Source: Rhynchopus sp. YZ270_cl-10
Lineage: Eukaryota; Euglenozoa; Diplonemea; Diplonemida; Diplonemidae
Direction: 5' to 3'
Length of the DNA stretch: 64,000 nt
Assembly: GCA_964035575.1 (NCBI GenBank)
Contig: OZ037901.1
Span: 930,001-994,000 of the forward strand
The position numbers and the translations under genes were made by a program. Every line of letters begins with the position of its first letter. The first letter of the stretch is position 1. A model generated the notes under the pieces. That model made no database searches and was not told the origin of the DNA. It worked only from the letters and a program-made list of their open reading frames with translations. Shown piece by piece: positions 1 through 9,217 of this stretch.

Positions 1-1193
1 CCAACTGGTCCCCGAAAGCGGGTAATGTTGCGTGCAGCACCACACACCAGCTCCAGGCTGATGTGTGCGGAGGGACCTCCATCCAGGATGGCTCCACAGG
101 GTCCGCAAGGTGCTGCTCTCACAATGGTGCAAACTGTGTCACCACAGACGTAGGAGGCAGCTGTTACGGAGATACACTCACCTACTCCCAGGCCATGGAT
201 GTGTGTGCACTTGACGGCCGTCGTCTCTGTACCCTTGCCGAGTTGACACAGTGCTGCGGTACAGGTTGCAATTATGACTATACCCATGTCTGGGTGTCCG
301 ACGTGGTACCCGTCAGTTACTGTGACAAGGAGACTTGCTGCGATCTTAAACCAACCCCTGCACCTCCGACACCTTCTCCACCAACACCAGCACCACAGAC
401 CCCTGCACCTCCGACACCAGCACCCACTGCTCTTTCGGAACACATTGCTGACTACCCCTGTAACGAAACCGTGCTGAATGTGTGGCCATTTATAGGTCCG
501 GATTCCACTAACTGCTCCGTGAACCCATGGCCCTGCGCCAGGACTGGGCTTGCATACGACGCGCAAGCATCAGGACTTATTTCCGCACATAATAGCTGGG
601 ACTGCTCGGGACTGTGTCTTGCGGAGCCTGCCTGCACAGCAGTGCTGTTGGATGCGTCAGGAACGACCTGCTACCTGCACTCAGACCTGTCGATGTGGAC
701 ACTGGAGTACAACCTTTACAATGGTTGGCAGAGGTATTCTGTGCAGAGAGTGTGCAGACCTACATCCGCACCACCGACTCCGTCACCACAGACCCCTGCA
801 CCGGATTTGATGTGTTCTGCGTTTTCGTGCCCTGCCAACTGGTCCCCGAAAGCGGGTAATGTTGCGTGCAGCACCACACACCAGCTCCAGGCTGATGTGT
901 GCGGTGCTGGAGGGACCTCCATCCAGGATGGCACCACAGGGTCCGCAAGGTGCTGCTCTCACAATGGTGCAAACTGTGTCACCACAGACGCAGGAGGCAG
1001 CTGTTACGGAGATACCCTCACCTACTCCCAGGCCATGGACGTGTGTGCACTTGACGGCCGTCGTCTCTGTACCGTTGCCGAGTTGACAATGTGCTGCGGT
1101 ACAGGTTGCAATTATGACTATACCCGCGTCTGGGTGTCCGACGTGGTACCCGTCAGTTACTGTGACAAGGAGACTTGCTGCGATCTTGCCTGA
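1..1193 (+). CDS. Secreted/surface Cys-rich repeat protein, 5' truncated by window edge
   Basis: The frame is open from base 3 to a TGA at 1191-1193, so the start lies outside the window. Domain order is a Cys-rich module (about 1-350), a Thr/Pro/Ala linker, an Apple/PAN-like module (about 430-760, beginning ALSEHIADYPCNET, with the spaced Cys pattern of PAN domains), a second linker, and a second copy of the Cys-rich module (about 805-1190). The two Cys-rich copies are nearly identical and contain DGRRLCT and CCGTGC. I do not know a confident family name for this module. The PAN-like module is the one repeated five times in the next gene, so the two are tandem relatives. PAN modules usually bind protein or carbohydrate, so an extracellular adhesion role is inferred. 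No membrane anchor follows the last module. Confidence 0.75.
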   Translation, partial: NWSPKAGNVACSTTHQLQADVCGGTSIQDGSTGSARCCSHNGANCVTTDVGGSCYGDTLTYSQAMDVCALDGRRLCTLAELTQCCGTGCNYDYTHVWVSDVVPVSYCDKETCCDLKPTPAPPTPSPPTPAPQTPAPPTPAPTALSEHIADYPCNETVLNVWPFIGPDSTNCSVNPWPCARTGLAYDAQASGLISAHNSWDCSGLCLAEPACTAVLLDASGTTCYLHSDLSMWTLEYNLYNGWQRYSVQRVCRPTSAPPTPSPQTPAPDLMCSAFSCPANWSPKAGNVACSTTHQLQADVCGAGGTSIQDGTTGSARCCSHNGANCVTTDAGGSCYGDTLTYSQAMDVCALDGRRLCTVAELTMCCGTGCNYDYTRVWVSDVVPVSYCDKETCCDLA

Positions 1194-2348
1194 AGACCCT
1201 TCTTCGACATGTGGGGCTTACTGGAGGAACTCTGTGTGTGAAATAGGCCTTTCGGGACCGTGAGTGGGCTGAGACCCCACCCCCACCTTTTATTATAAGA
1301 TGTGTACATGTGACTCATATGCCTCTTGCATTTGTTCTTGAGGCGTTTGCACTTTAAACTTTTCATTTTTTCTCCCTCCTTTGCAATTGTCTTCCACCCT
1401 TTTCCCACTGTTCTCCCCAACGTTGTGAATGTCAAGAATAATCAACTTTGGAAGGGGCTCGCTTCAGAAAACATTTTCTGAGCCCGCAGCTGTTTTGTGT
1501 TGTTGGTTTTTGGCACATTCATCTTTTTATGTTCTGTTTTCCCCCTTTTTTAATACTTTCCTCTGTTTTGTGCATTTTTACTTTAAAGTGTTCATAACTA
1601 TTTCACCAGGACTACCTGTGTTGAAAATATTGCATTTTTGTTGTATCCTCTCAAGATAGAGGTGCCAGCGAATCCCAAGCAACTCTGGTGAGTTCTGGTG
1701 AGGAAGAGCAGAGAGCTCCTCCCGCACCGGGAATAGAACGCAATAGTTGCCTTTTTTTGTTTTTTTTTTTTGTTTTTCTGTTTTGTTCGAAATTGCTCTT
1801 GTGCTTTTTCTTCTTTGATTGGAAATGAACAAGATAAAGCAAAAAAGCTTGCGCTGCTTTTATCGAACAGTTTTAATTCCCCGCCCCGTACCCAAAACGT
1901 AAACACGACTTTCAATCAGAAAAAAATAGGGTTTTCTCCTTTGTTCTTCCACATGCGCTGGTTTTTTGTAATTCGTCAATTTTTATGAAACGCATCCCCT
2001 CTGGTACTATACCGGGGGGTACCTGTTCACAAATTGTCACATTGATTCACAACTTTTCACAACTTTTCACAACAGTTCACAACGCCACTATGGTTTCCCC
2101 TTGTGAAGAGTTGTGTATGTGTTTACCTGGTGGGCATGGTGAAAAAAAAATGTTTTTCGTTGGCGAAGCTTTTAAACGCTGGCATTTGCATTTCCGGAAT
2201 CCGTCCGGCCAGTGGTGGGGTCAATTTGCTGAAATGGACAAGTTCTCGTTTTTGGTCAATTTCCACACAGTACACAGCACACAGTCAGGGGTCGGTATCA
2301 TGTTGCCTGGGTACCCAGAATACCTGGGTACCAGAAAGTGATAGGAAC

Positions 2349-2466
2349 TACAGTGTGTACAGTGTGTACAGTGTGTACAGTGTGTACAGTGTGTACAGTG
2401 TGTACAGTGTGTACAGTGTGTACAGTGTGTACAGTGTGTACAGTGTGTACAGTGTGTACAGTGTAC
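2349..2466. repeat. 9-bp microsatellite (AGTGTGTAC)n
   Basis: About 13 perfect tandem copies of a 9-bp unit centred on GTAC. The unit length is a multiple of three, so all frames stay open through it and create spurious frames on both strands. Confidence 0.95.
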
Positions 2467-2489
2467 AGCCATACAGTCATACAGTCATG

Positions 2490-2637
2490 GCACCAAAGGT
2501 TCCTGACGAAGCCACGGTACGCAACATTTACAAAATTGCGCTTAGAATTACATATTTTTTGCAGCCAAGCTGTCATGGGAAGGGTGGGATGCATGCTTGC
2601 GCCGCAGGCGCACGGTACGCTACTTTTTTATGTACAC
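2490..2637 (+). repeat. Triloop-hairpin repeat, copy A
   Basis: Carries GACGAAGCC-aCGGTACGC, a spacer, then GCGCC-GCA-GGCGC-aCGGTACGC and a T-run. Further copies or partial copies lie near 7846, 25497, 25620, 59466 and 59998. Confidence 0.85.
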
Positions 2638-3150
2638 TGTCACGAGAGGGCTTTGTATTTCAACTCAACTTTTCTTATTACAAGGACTTTTTCTTGTGGG
2701 AGGGGCTGCATCCGTAGAAGCGTTTGCAGCTGCAGTAAAAATGTAAACGTACACAAAGCACTTTCATCCTTTAACAAGGGGGGTTCTATTAATTGAAACA
2801 AGGTGCCCAAGCACAGCAGACTCATTGTACCGACTTTTGTCCGAGACACTACCTTTGCGCCCCTTTGTAACATCATTGAACCTTACAAGTGGCTGTTTCA
2901 AGGCCAGGTTGACCTCCGTAACATTTTGCTTATGTAGTCCTTCCCTCAAGCCATCATATGTTACTCCACTCCCTCGCATTCCCTCCACTAGTCCTTGAAG
3001 ACATGGAGACTCCGCTGACGACTCAAACATCTTGTGTTGTTAGTCCACCCCTTTTTGAGAGGACGAAGCAACCGCTATGTCTATCAAAGCTGTCTGCAAC
3101 AATACCCACACAACAGGAACATTTCCTCGTCATTTCTGCCCACACAAACT

Positions 3151-6003
3151 ATGATGCGTCTTGCACGAGTGTCGTCGCTGCTTGCGACGATTGCGGTGTG
3201 TACTGAAGCTATGAGCCCAACCGCTCTTTCGGAACACATTGCCGACTACCCTTGCAACGAAACCGTGCTGAATGTGTGGCCATTTATAGGTCCGGATTCC
3301 ACTAACTGCTCCGTGAACCCATGGTACTGCGCCAGGACTGGGCTTGCATACGACGCGCAAGCATCAGGCCTTATTTCCGCACAAAACAATGTCTTGGACT
3401 GCTCGGGACTGTGTCTTGCGGAGCCTACCTGCACAGCAGCACTGTTGGATGTGTCGGGAATGACCTGCTACCTCCACTCAGACCTGTCGATGTGGACACT
3501 GGAGTACAACCTGTACAATGGTTGGCAGAGGTATTCTGTGGAGAGAGTGTGCAGACCTACATCCGCACCGGACACTTCTGCACCACCAACACCAGCACCC
3601 ACTGCTCTTTCGGAACACATTGCCGACTACCCTTGCAACGAAACCGCTCTGAATGTGTGGCCGTTTATTGTTCCGCATTCCACTAACTGCTCCGTGAACC
3701 CATGGTACTGTGCCAGGACTGGGCTTGCATACGACGCCGGCGCATCAGGCCTTATTTCCGCACAAAATAACGTCTTGGACTGCTCGGGACTGTGTCTTGC
3801 GGAGCCTACCTGCACAGCAGCACTGTTGGATGTGTCGGGAATGACCTGCTACCTCCACTCAGACCTGTCGATGTGGACACTGGAGTACAACCTGTACAAT
3901 GGTTGGCAGAGGTATTCTGTGGAGAGAGTGTGCAGACCTACATCCGCGCCGGCAACGTCTGCACCACCGACACCAGCACCCACTGCTCTTTCGGAACACA
4001 TTGCCGACTACCCCTGTAACGAAACCGCGCTGAATGTGTGGCCGTTTATTGTTCCGCATTCCACTAACTGCTCCGTGAACCCATGGTACTGTGCCAGGAC
4101 TGGGCTTGCATACGACGCCGGCGCATCAGGCCTTATTTCCGCACAAAATAACGTCTTGGACTGCTCGGGACTGTGTCTTGCGGAGCCTACCTGCACAGCA
4201 GCACTGTTGGATGTGTCGGGAATGACCTGCTACCTCCACTCAGACCTGTCGATGTGGACACTGCAGTACAACATGTACAATGGTTGGCAGAGGTATTCTG
4301 TGGAGAGAGTGTGCAGACCTACATCCGCACCGGACACTTCTGCACCACCAACACCAGCACCCATTGCTCTTTCGGAACACATTGCCGACTACCCTTGCAA
4401 CGAAACCGCGCTGAATGTGTGGCCGTTTATTGTTCCGCATTCCACTAACTGCTCCGTGAACCCATGGTACTGTGCCAGGACTGGGCTTGCATACGACGCG
4501 CAAGCATCAGGCCTTATTTCCGCACAAAACAATGTCTTGGACTGCTCGGGACTGTGTCTTGCGGAGCCTACCTGCACAGCAGCACTGTTGGATGTGTCGG
4601 GAATGACCTGCTACCTCCACTCAGACCTGTCGATGTGGACACTGGAGTACAACATGTACAATGGTTGGCAGAGGTATTCTGTGGAGAGAGTGTGCAGACC
4701 TACATCCGCGCCGGCAACTTTTGCACCACCAACACCAGCACCCACTGCTCTTTCGGAACACATTGCCGACTACCCCTGTAACGAAACCGCGCTGAATGTG
4801 TGGCCGTTTATTGTTCCGCATTCCACTAACTGCTCCGTGAACCCATGGTACTGTGCCAGGACTGGGCTTGCATACGATGCCGACGAATCAGGCCTTATTT
4901 CCGCACAAAACAATGTCTTGGACTGCTCGGGACTGTGTCTTGCGGAGCCTACCTGCACAGCAGCACTGTTGGATGTGTCGGGAATGACCTGCTACCTCCA
5001 CTCAGACCTGTCGATGTGGACACTGGAGTACAACCTTTACAATGGTTGGCAGAGGTATTCTGTGGAGAGAGTGTGCAGACCTGGGGTCGGTGTGGTGACG
5101 CCCACCCTTCTGGCTGTTAACGCTGACCACTCTTCTGGTCCAGGTGCTAATGTGATTGACGGGAGTGTTACGAACTTCTGGAACGCAGGGCACGTAAGCG
5201 GGTGGAACGTGCCGAACTGGGCTTCCTTCGACTTTGGAGCACCTCGGGTTGTGACAAGCTTCTCGTTCTACTCTTTTGGAGACGTGATACATGATGTCAA
5301 GGACTGGGAGCTGCAGATGAGTGAGACAGGCATGGATGGGTGGACTACTGTTGTGTCTGGCGTTGGTGTCTCTGGGTCTGATGATGAGCAGACGACCACC
5401 TTCGACGGTGTTGTGTCGAGGTACTGGCGTTTCTACATCCCGACCAGGCACACTGGCTTCCAGGCATACGTGAAGGAGGTTGTTTTCTACTCGAACGTCG
5501 TGACCCAAGCCCCAACCGCTGCGCCTGCTACGCCAGCACCTGCTACGCTCGCACCTGCAACGGGGGTACCGGCAGCACCAGGTGTGGTGACGCCCACCCT
5601 TCTGGCTGTTAACGCTGAACACTCTTCTGGTCCAGCTGTAAACGCGATTGACGGGAGTGTTACGAACTTCTGGAACGCAGGGCACGTAAGCGGGTGGAAC
5701 GTGCCGAACTGGGCTTCCTTCGACTTTGGAGCACCTCGGGTTGTGACAAGCTTCTCGTTCTACTCTTTTGGAGACGTGACACATGATGTCAAGGACTGGG
5801 AGCTGCAGATGAGTGAGACAGGCACTGATGGGTGGACTTCTGTTGTGTCTGGCGTTGGTGTCTCTGGGTCTGATGATGAGCAGACGACTACCTTCGACGG
5901 TGTTGTGTCGAGGTACTGGCGTTTCTACATCCCCACAAGGCACACTGGCTTCCAGGCATACGTGAAGGAGGTTGTTTTCTACTCGAACGTTGCAAACCCG
6001 TAA
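3151..6003 (+). CDS. Secreted multidomain protein: 5 PAN-like modules + 2 F5/8C-like domains
   Basis: This 950-aa protein starts at the ATG at 3151, because MMRLARVSSLLATIAVCTEA is a good signal peptide and the upstream frame has no such feature. Five PAN/Apple-like modules (residues about 25-650) are tandem units of exactly 381 bp (127 aa), joined by short Thr/Ser/Ala/Pro linkers. Two discoidin-like (F5/8 type C, galactose-binding) domains follow at about 647-790 and 811-950, spaced 492 bp apart; they show the DGSVTNFWNAG, SFDFGAPRVV and YWRFYIPT blocks typical of the fold. Between them is an A/T/P-rich linker. No transmembrane segment is visible, so it is probably secreted or held by partners. 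Carbohydrate binding or adhesion is inferred from the domains. The high identity of the units points to recent duplication or homogenisation. Confidence 0.85.
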   Translation: MMRLARVSSLLATIAVCTEAMSPTALSEHIADYPCNETVLNVWPFIGPDSTNCSVNPWYCARTGLAYDAQASGLISAQNNVLDCSGLCLAEPTCTAALLDVSGMTCYLHSDLSMWTLEYNLYNGWQRYSVERVCRPTSAPDTSAPPTPAPTALSEHIADYPCNETALNVWPFIVPHSTNCSVNPWYCARTGLAYDAGASGLISAQNNVLDCSGLCLAEPTCTAALLDVSGMTCYLHSDLSMWTLEYNLYNGWQRYSVERVCRPTSAPATSAPPTPAPTALSEHIADYPCNETALNVWPFIVPHSTNCSVNPWYCARTGLAYDAGASGLISAQNNVLDCSGLCLAEPTCTAALLDVSGMTCYLHSDLSMWTLQYNMYNGWQRYSVERVCRPTSAPDTSAPPTPAPIALSEHIADYPCNETALNVWPFIVPHSTNCSVNPWYCARTGLAYDAQASGLISAQNNVLDCSGLCLAEPTCTAALLDVSGMTCYLHSDLSMWTLEYNMYNGWQRYSVERVCRPTSAPATFAPPTPAPTALSEHIADYPCNETALNVWPFIVPHSTNCSVNPWYCARTGLAYDADESGLISAQNNVLDCSGLCLAEPTCTAALLDVSGMTCYLHSDLSMWTLEYNLYNGWQRYSVERVCRPGVGVVTPTLLAVNADHSSGPGANVIDGSVTNFWNAGHVSGWNVPNWASFDFGAPRVVTSFSFYSFGDVIHDVKDWELQMSETGMDGWTTVVSGVGVSGSDDEQTTTFDGVVSRYWRFYIPTRHTGFQAYVKEVVFYSNVVTQAPTAAPATPAPATLAPATGVPAAPGVVTPTLLAVNAEHSSGPAVNAIDGSVTNFWNAGHVSGWNVPNWASFDFGAPRVVTSFSFYSFGDVTHDVKDWELQMSETGTDGWTSVVSGVGVSGSDDEQTTTFDGVVSRYWRFYIPTRHTGFQAYVKEVVFYSNVANP
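3223..5090 (+). repeat. Five tandem 381-bp coding repeats
   Basis: The sequence GCTCTTTCGG recurs at 3223, 3604, 3985, 4366 and 4747, each exactly 381 bp apart. Differences between units are few and scattered, and the linker between units is the most variable part. Confidence 0.95.
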
Positions 6004-6399
6004 ATATTGGATTTACTTGTTTTTTTTTGATTTTATTGACGGCACTCTGGTGCAGGTGAGAAAGCCCGTGTGGACGTTCATGTCTCAGGTTGCTTTTTCT
6101 TGTTGTTCTTGTTTTTTCTTTTTTGCGTCTTTCGCGCCACTCGCCCATACCTTGCCTTGCCGGTGTCCCGCTTGTGGTCCCTAGGGCGGCGGGGATTGGT
6201 GAAGCGGAGGGGGGGCAGTGTTTATATTCCCTAGTTTCGAGTGTGAAACGTTTCTCCATGTATTGCACGGGAAACAACATGACAAACAGGTGCAGGGTGG
6301 TTCCGTGCATATCATAGAACCCTTTGTACCCCAAACTTTTTTCCCCCAGAATCCAGAAAAAGAACTAGCACGCAACCACCGACCACGAAAAAAAGTTGG

Positions 6400-6715
6400 C
6401 CCACCATTATTATTATTATTTTTGTTGTGATGCACGTTTTGATGCCCGTCCCTTCTTCCTGCCATGCGGCAGCACGGAACCTCGTGACAGAAGGACGCGG
6501 AATTCCATCAAAATATACAAGCAGAATAACTTCTTTTTTATCAATTTAGTGTTTGCATATGTTGGAATACTTTTTTTTGTGGTTTGTGTTTATCCCCGCT
6601 CTCTCCGTGCTGCTGCAACGGTGGGTCATACTACACGTTAGCACAAGCCCTACGGCGTGAGGCAAGGTCACAAAACAACAGCAAATAGCCAACATTATTC
6701 TCAATTCCTGTCAAA
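6400..6715 (+). repeat. ~300-bp dispersed repeat, copy 1
   Basis: Shares ordered blocks with 8805-9105: GCACGTTTTGATGCCC, CAGCACGGAACCT, CATCAAAATATACAAGC, TTTGTGGTTTGTGTTT, and ACTACACGTTAGCACAA. Identity is clear but indels are common, so the duplication is not recent. Confidence 0.85.
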
Positions 6716-7584
6716 CAACCAAATTTGTTGCTCGTTCTGAATTTTTACGCTGTCTGAGTCATCGTGTCGAGACATACACGCACACCGATCAGCAGCGTAC
6801 CGAGTCCCTCTGTCCCTGTGTCTGAGCATTGCGTCTCAGATATCTTCACCCGCTCGTTCCCCTCCTATTTTCTTTTTGTGCAGCCCTGTCAAGGGTTTGG
6901 TTTTTGTGCACAAACCGGAGACGGTTTATAGCATTTGTTTATTATGCCTACTTTTCTTTCCAATTATCATTGCTTTTGTTTCTATGTTTTTGTTTTTTTT
7001 AGCTCTAAGAGTCATGCATGCACGGGAAACGATGACAATGCATCCGTGAGTTCGGTTACCCGTGGAGCACTTCTGTTCCGTTGAGGAATTTGAGTGTCGC
7101 CGGTCCTTGCCTTGCAGATTCTCTTCACTTCTTAGCATCCCCTGCTCCCCTTTGTGCGTGTTATTGCATGGTCAAGGAGAAAAATGCCGTATTTGGCATA
7201 TCCCTTGATGTTGCTTCTGGTCTTGTATCTGGTTGGGCATTGGTGACACACTGCACGTGGCTGTGTTGATGTGGTCACCAAAAAGGTTTCAACGTGAGCC
7301 GGCTTTTGTAGCGGTCTTCGGATATGTGCCAGTGACGTGCGCAACCCTTTCCCCTTTCACAGTTGCTTTTTATCCAACACTTCTGCGCTTCGCAGGTGTC
7401 AAAATTTGTTGCTCCTTCCGCTTTGAGCATCGTGTGCGATCATCCGAACCAGACACAGACATCCTTGCCCTGAGCGGTAAAGTTCTGCAAGCATTCTGTA
7501 CCTGCGAGGACGTGTCCACAGTTGCTTTGGAGCACTCCTTATTCGATTTTTTTTTTTTTTTTTTTTGAAAATTTGATCAGCCCC

Positions 7585-8578
7585 GCCGCCAGGATTTTGG
7601 GTTTTGAAAAAGTTCTGTTGATGGTCCAAAAAAAAATTTTCGCGCTTCGCGCGAAAACCCCTGCAAAGCTCCTTCTCGTGGCCTCCGGCGGAGAGACGCA
7701 TGTTCTCCAAGCCCGGTCAGAGTTCCTCCGAATCAGCTACATTTGCTCTTTCCTCTCACCAGGCTATACATTGTACTCTTCGGTGGCCGTCCACAAGCTG
7801 TAGTAGGTGTCAGCCTTCTTATCAGTAAGCAGCGGTCATGACACCCAAAGGTTCCTGGCGAAGCCACGGTACGCAACATTTTTAAAAAATGTTCCCATAA
7901 AACGAAACTACGTTGGTGGGAGCTGCTTGCGCCGCAGGCGCACGGTACGCAACTTTTTTTTTTCCATTACCACCCGATTTTGACTTTTTTGGGACGTTTG
8001 AACACTCACCTCTCCAGATCTTCTTCTCCTGAGATTTTTTGACAAGTAGAACGGGTCTGAACCACTCAACAGAACTTTTTTTGTACTCAGGTAGCTACGT
8101 AGCCTTCAGGGAGGCAATCGTGTGCTAATACAGAAAGTATCAGTCAAGGCTGTCCTTACAGACGCATGCCAAAGCGGCCGCCACATGGGTGTGGACTTTA
8201 GATTGAAGTTTCATCATTGTACTAGCCCAGGGAGGGTTCCCGGCTACCGGCGAGGTCTCTTCCAATCCGTTCCCTAGTTTCCTAGGGGGGCCTCCTTGGC
8301 TTCACTGGCTAGGGCTCTGCAGGTCCCTCCACACATGTTGTGTGCCTGCCTTCAGCACCCAGGGTAGCATACCCAGCACCTTTTACCCTCAGGTCAGACC
8401 TTCATAGAGTTTCAGGAGGAGTGCCACAAAAGGGCCCCCGGATGCAATTTAACGTCCAGCCCAGGACGGAACCTAGGCCGCTGTGGGGATTGAACCCACG
8501 ACTTTTTTTTTTTTTTTTTTTTTTTTTTCCATTTCAAAAAGTTCTGTTGACCATCAACAGAACTTTGCTAGGTGGCGG
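7585..8578. mobile_element. Inverted-repeat DNA element (non-autonomous), copy 1, with nested insert
   Basis: The left end reads CCGCCAGGATTTT and then TTCTGTTGATGGTCC. The right end is a 29-bp palindrome at 8538-8566 (13-bp arms AAAGTTCTGTTGA and its complement, 3-nt loop) followed by GCTAGGTGGCGG. The same ends and interior (CCCGATTTTGACTTTTTTGG, GAACGGGTCTGAACCACTCA) recur in the shorter copy at 59952-60233. It has no transposase frame. This copy also carries a SINE-like insert at about 8080-8520. Confidence 0.7.
8080..8528. mobile_element. SINE-like insertion with B-box-like motif
   Basis: Absent from the 59952-60233 copy of the host element, so it appears inserted at the T-run. It ends in GTGGGGATTGAACCCACGAC followed by a long T-run. 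The reverse complement contains GGTTCAATCC, close to a tRNA B-box (pol III internal promoter). No full tRNA cloverleaf or A-box is seen. The part from CCTTCATAGAGTTTC to CCCCCGGATGCA is shared with 44944-45030. Assignment as a SINE is tentative. Confidence 0.45.
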
Positions 8579-8804
8579 CCCCCCTGAATTTGATGGATGT
8601 GTGCATTCCAGACGCATTCCTCTTTGCAAGGGTTCTTGTTCTTGTTACTATATAGGAACTTTGCACAAATCTATTCCCCCTTTGGGAGTGTAGTTGACAA
8701 GGGCAAATTCGGTTCTATTTTTGTGCTATCTGAGCACAAGCAAGAGTCTGTGTGCGCACTCTTGCACACACACACAGACTCTTCTGGTTCAGTATACATG
8801 GTTT

Positions 8805-9105
8805 GTTTTTCATTATTATTTTTGCTTCTCTTTTGTGCCGCACGTTTTGATGCCCATCCCTTCTTCCTGCAACGCCATGCGCCAGCACGGAACCTAGGGT
8901 GGTGTTTCCATCAAAATATACAAGCGGCAGAGCTTCTATTTTGTGGTTTGTGTTTTTATCCACCTTGTCTCTCTCTCCCTCTCCCTCTCCGTATCTGCTG
9001 CAACCGGTGGGTCACACTACACGTTAGCACAACCCTACGGTGAGAGGCAAGGTGCCAAGACCACAAGCATATAGCCAAAACGTCATATCCCAATTCCTCT
9101 CCCAG
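8805..9105 (+). repeat. ~300-bp dispersed repeat, copy 2
   Basis: Second copy of the segment at 6400-6715, in the same orientation, ending about 110 bp upstream of the IML1 start codon. It may therefore contribute to that gene's promoter or 5' leader, but nothing in the sequence proves this. Confidence 0.8.
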
Positions 9106-9217
9106 ACCACCCTTCTCGCAAGACACCACAAGAAGAACGGCTACCACCCTTTTTACTTTACATCCTATTCACCCCTTCTCAGCACTACGCCCCCTTACAC
9201 CCCTTAGGGAATACACA

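Larger units (their letters stand above)
1194..3150. other. AT-rich intergenic region
   Basis: I see no gene here. It holds a run of 10-bp TTCACAACNN-type repeats (about 2030-2085), a 9-bp microsatellite (2349-2466), one copy of the triloop-hairpin repeat (about 2490-2637) and one ACGAGAGGGCTTTG module (about 2635-2670). The moderately long frames over the microsatellite only translate SVY repeats. Confidence 0.6.
6004..9217. other. Repeat-rich intergenic region
   Basis: No convincing gene. Contents are a ~300-bp segment at 6400-6715 that recurs at 8805-9105, a CGCGCTTCGCGCG palindrome near 7640, an inverted-repeat DNA element (about 7585-8578) with a SINE-like insert, and long T-runs. The 7080-7550 stretch is less AT-rich and has moderately long frames with no recognisable protein. 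Confidence 0.6.

Noticed and set aside
2103-2796. Frames of 150-200 codons over the 9-bp microsatellite
   Set aside because: They consist of SVY, CTV or HTV repeats because the unit is a multiple of three; flanks show no protein-like composition.
3223-4760. CRISPR-like regular array
   Set aside because: The 381-bp periodic units are whole coding domains in one frame, not short repeats with unique spacers.
5002-5943. 313-codon minus-strand frame over the F5/8C domains
   Set aside because: It is an antisense shadow of two 492-bp repeats; the plus-strand domains are clearly recognisable.
8480-8510. A tRNA gene suggested by GGTTCAATCC on the minus strand
   Set aside because: There is no acceptor, D-arm or anticodon arm at the right spacing; a poly-A/T run occupies the place. 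Kept only as a SINE-like B-box.
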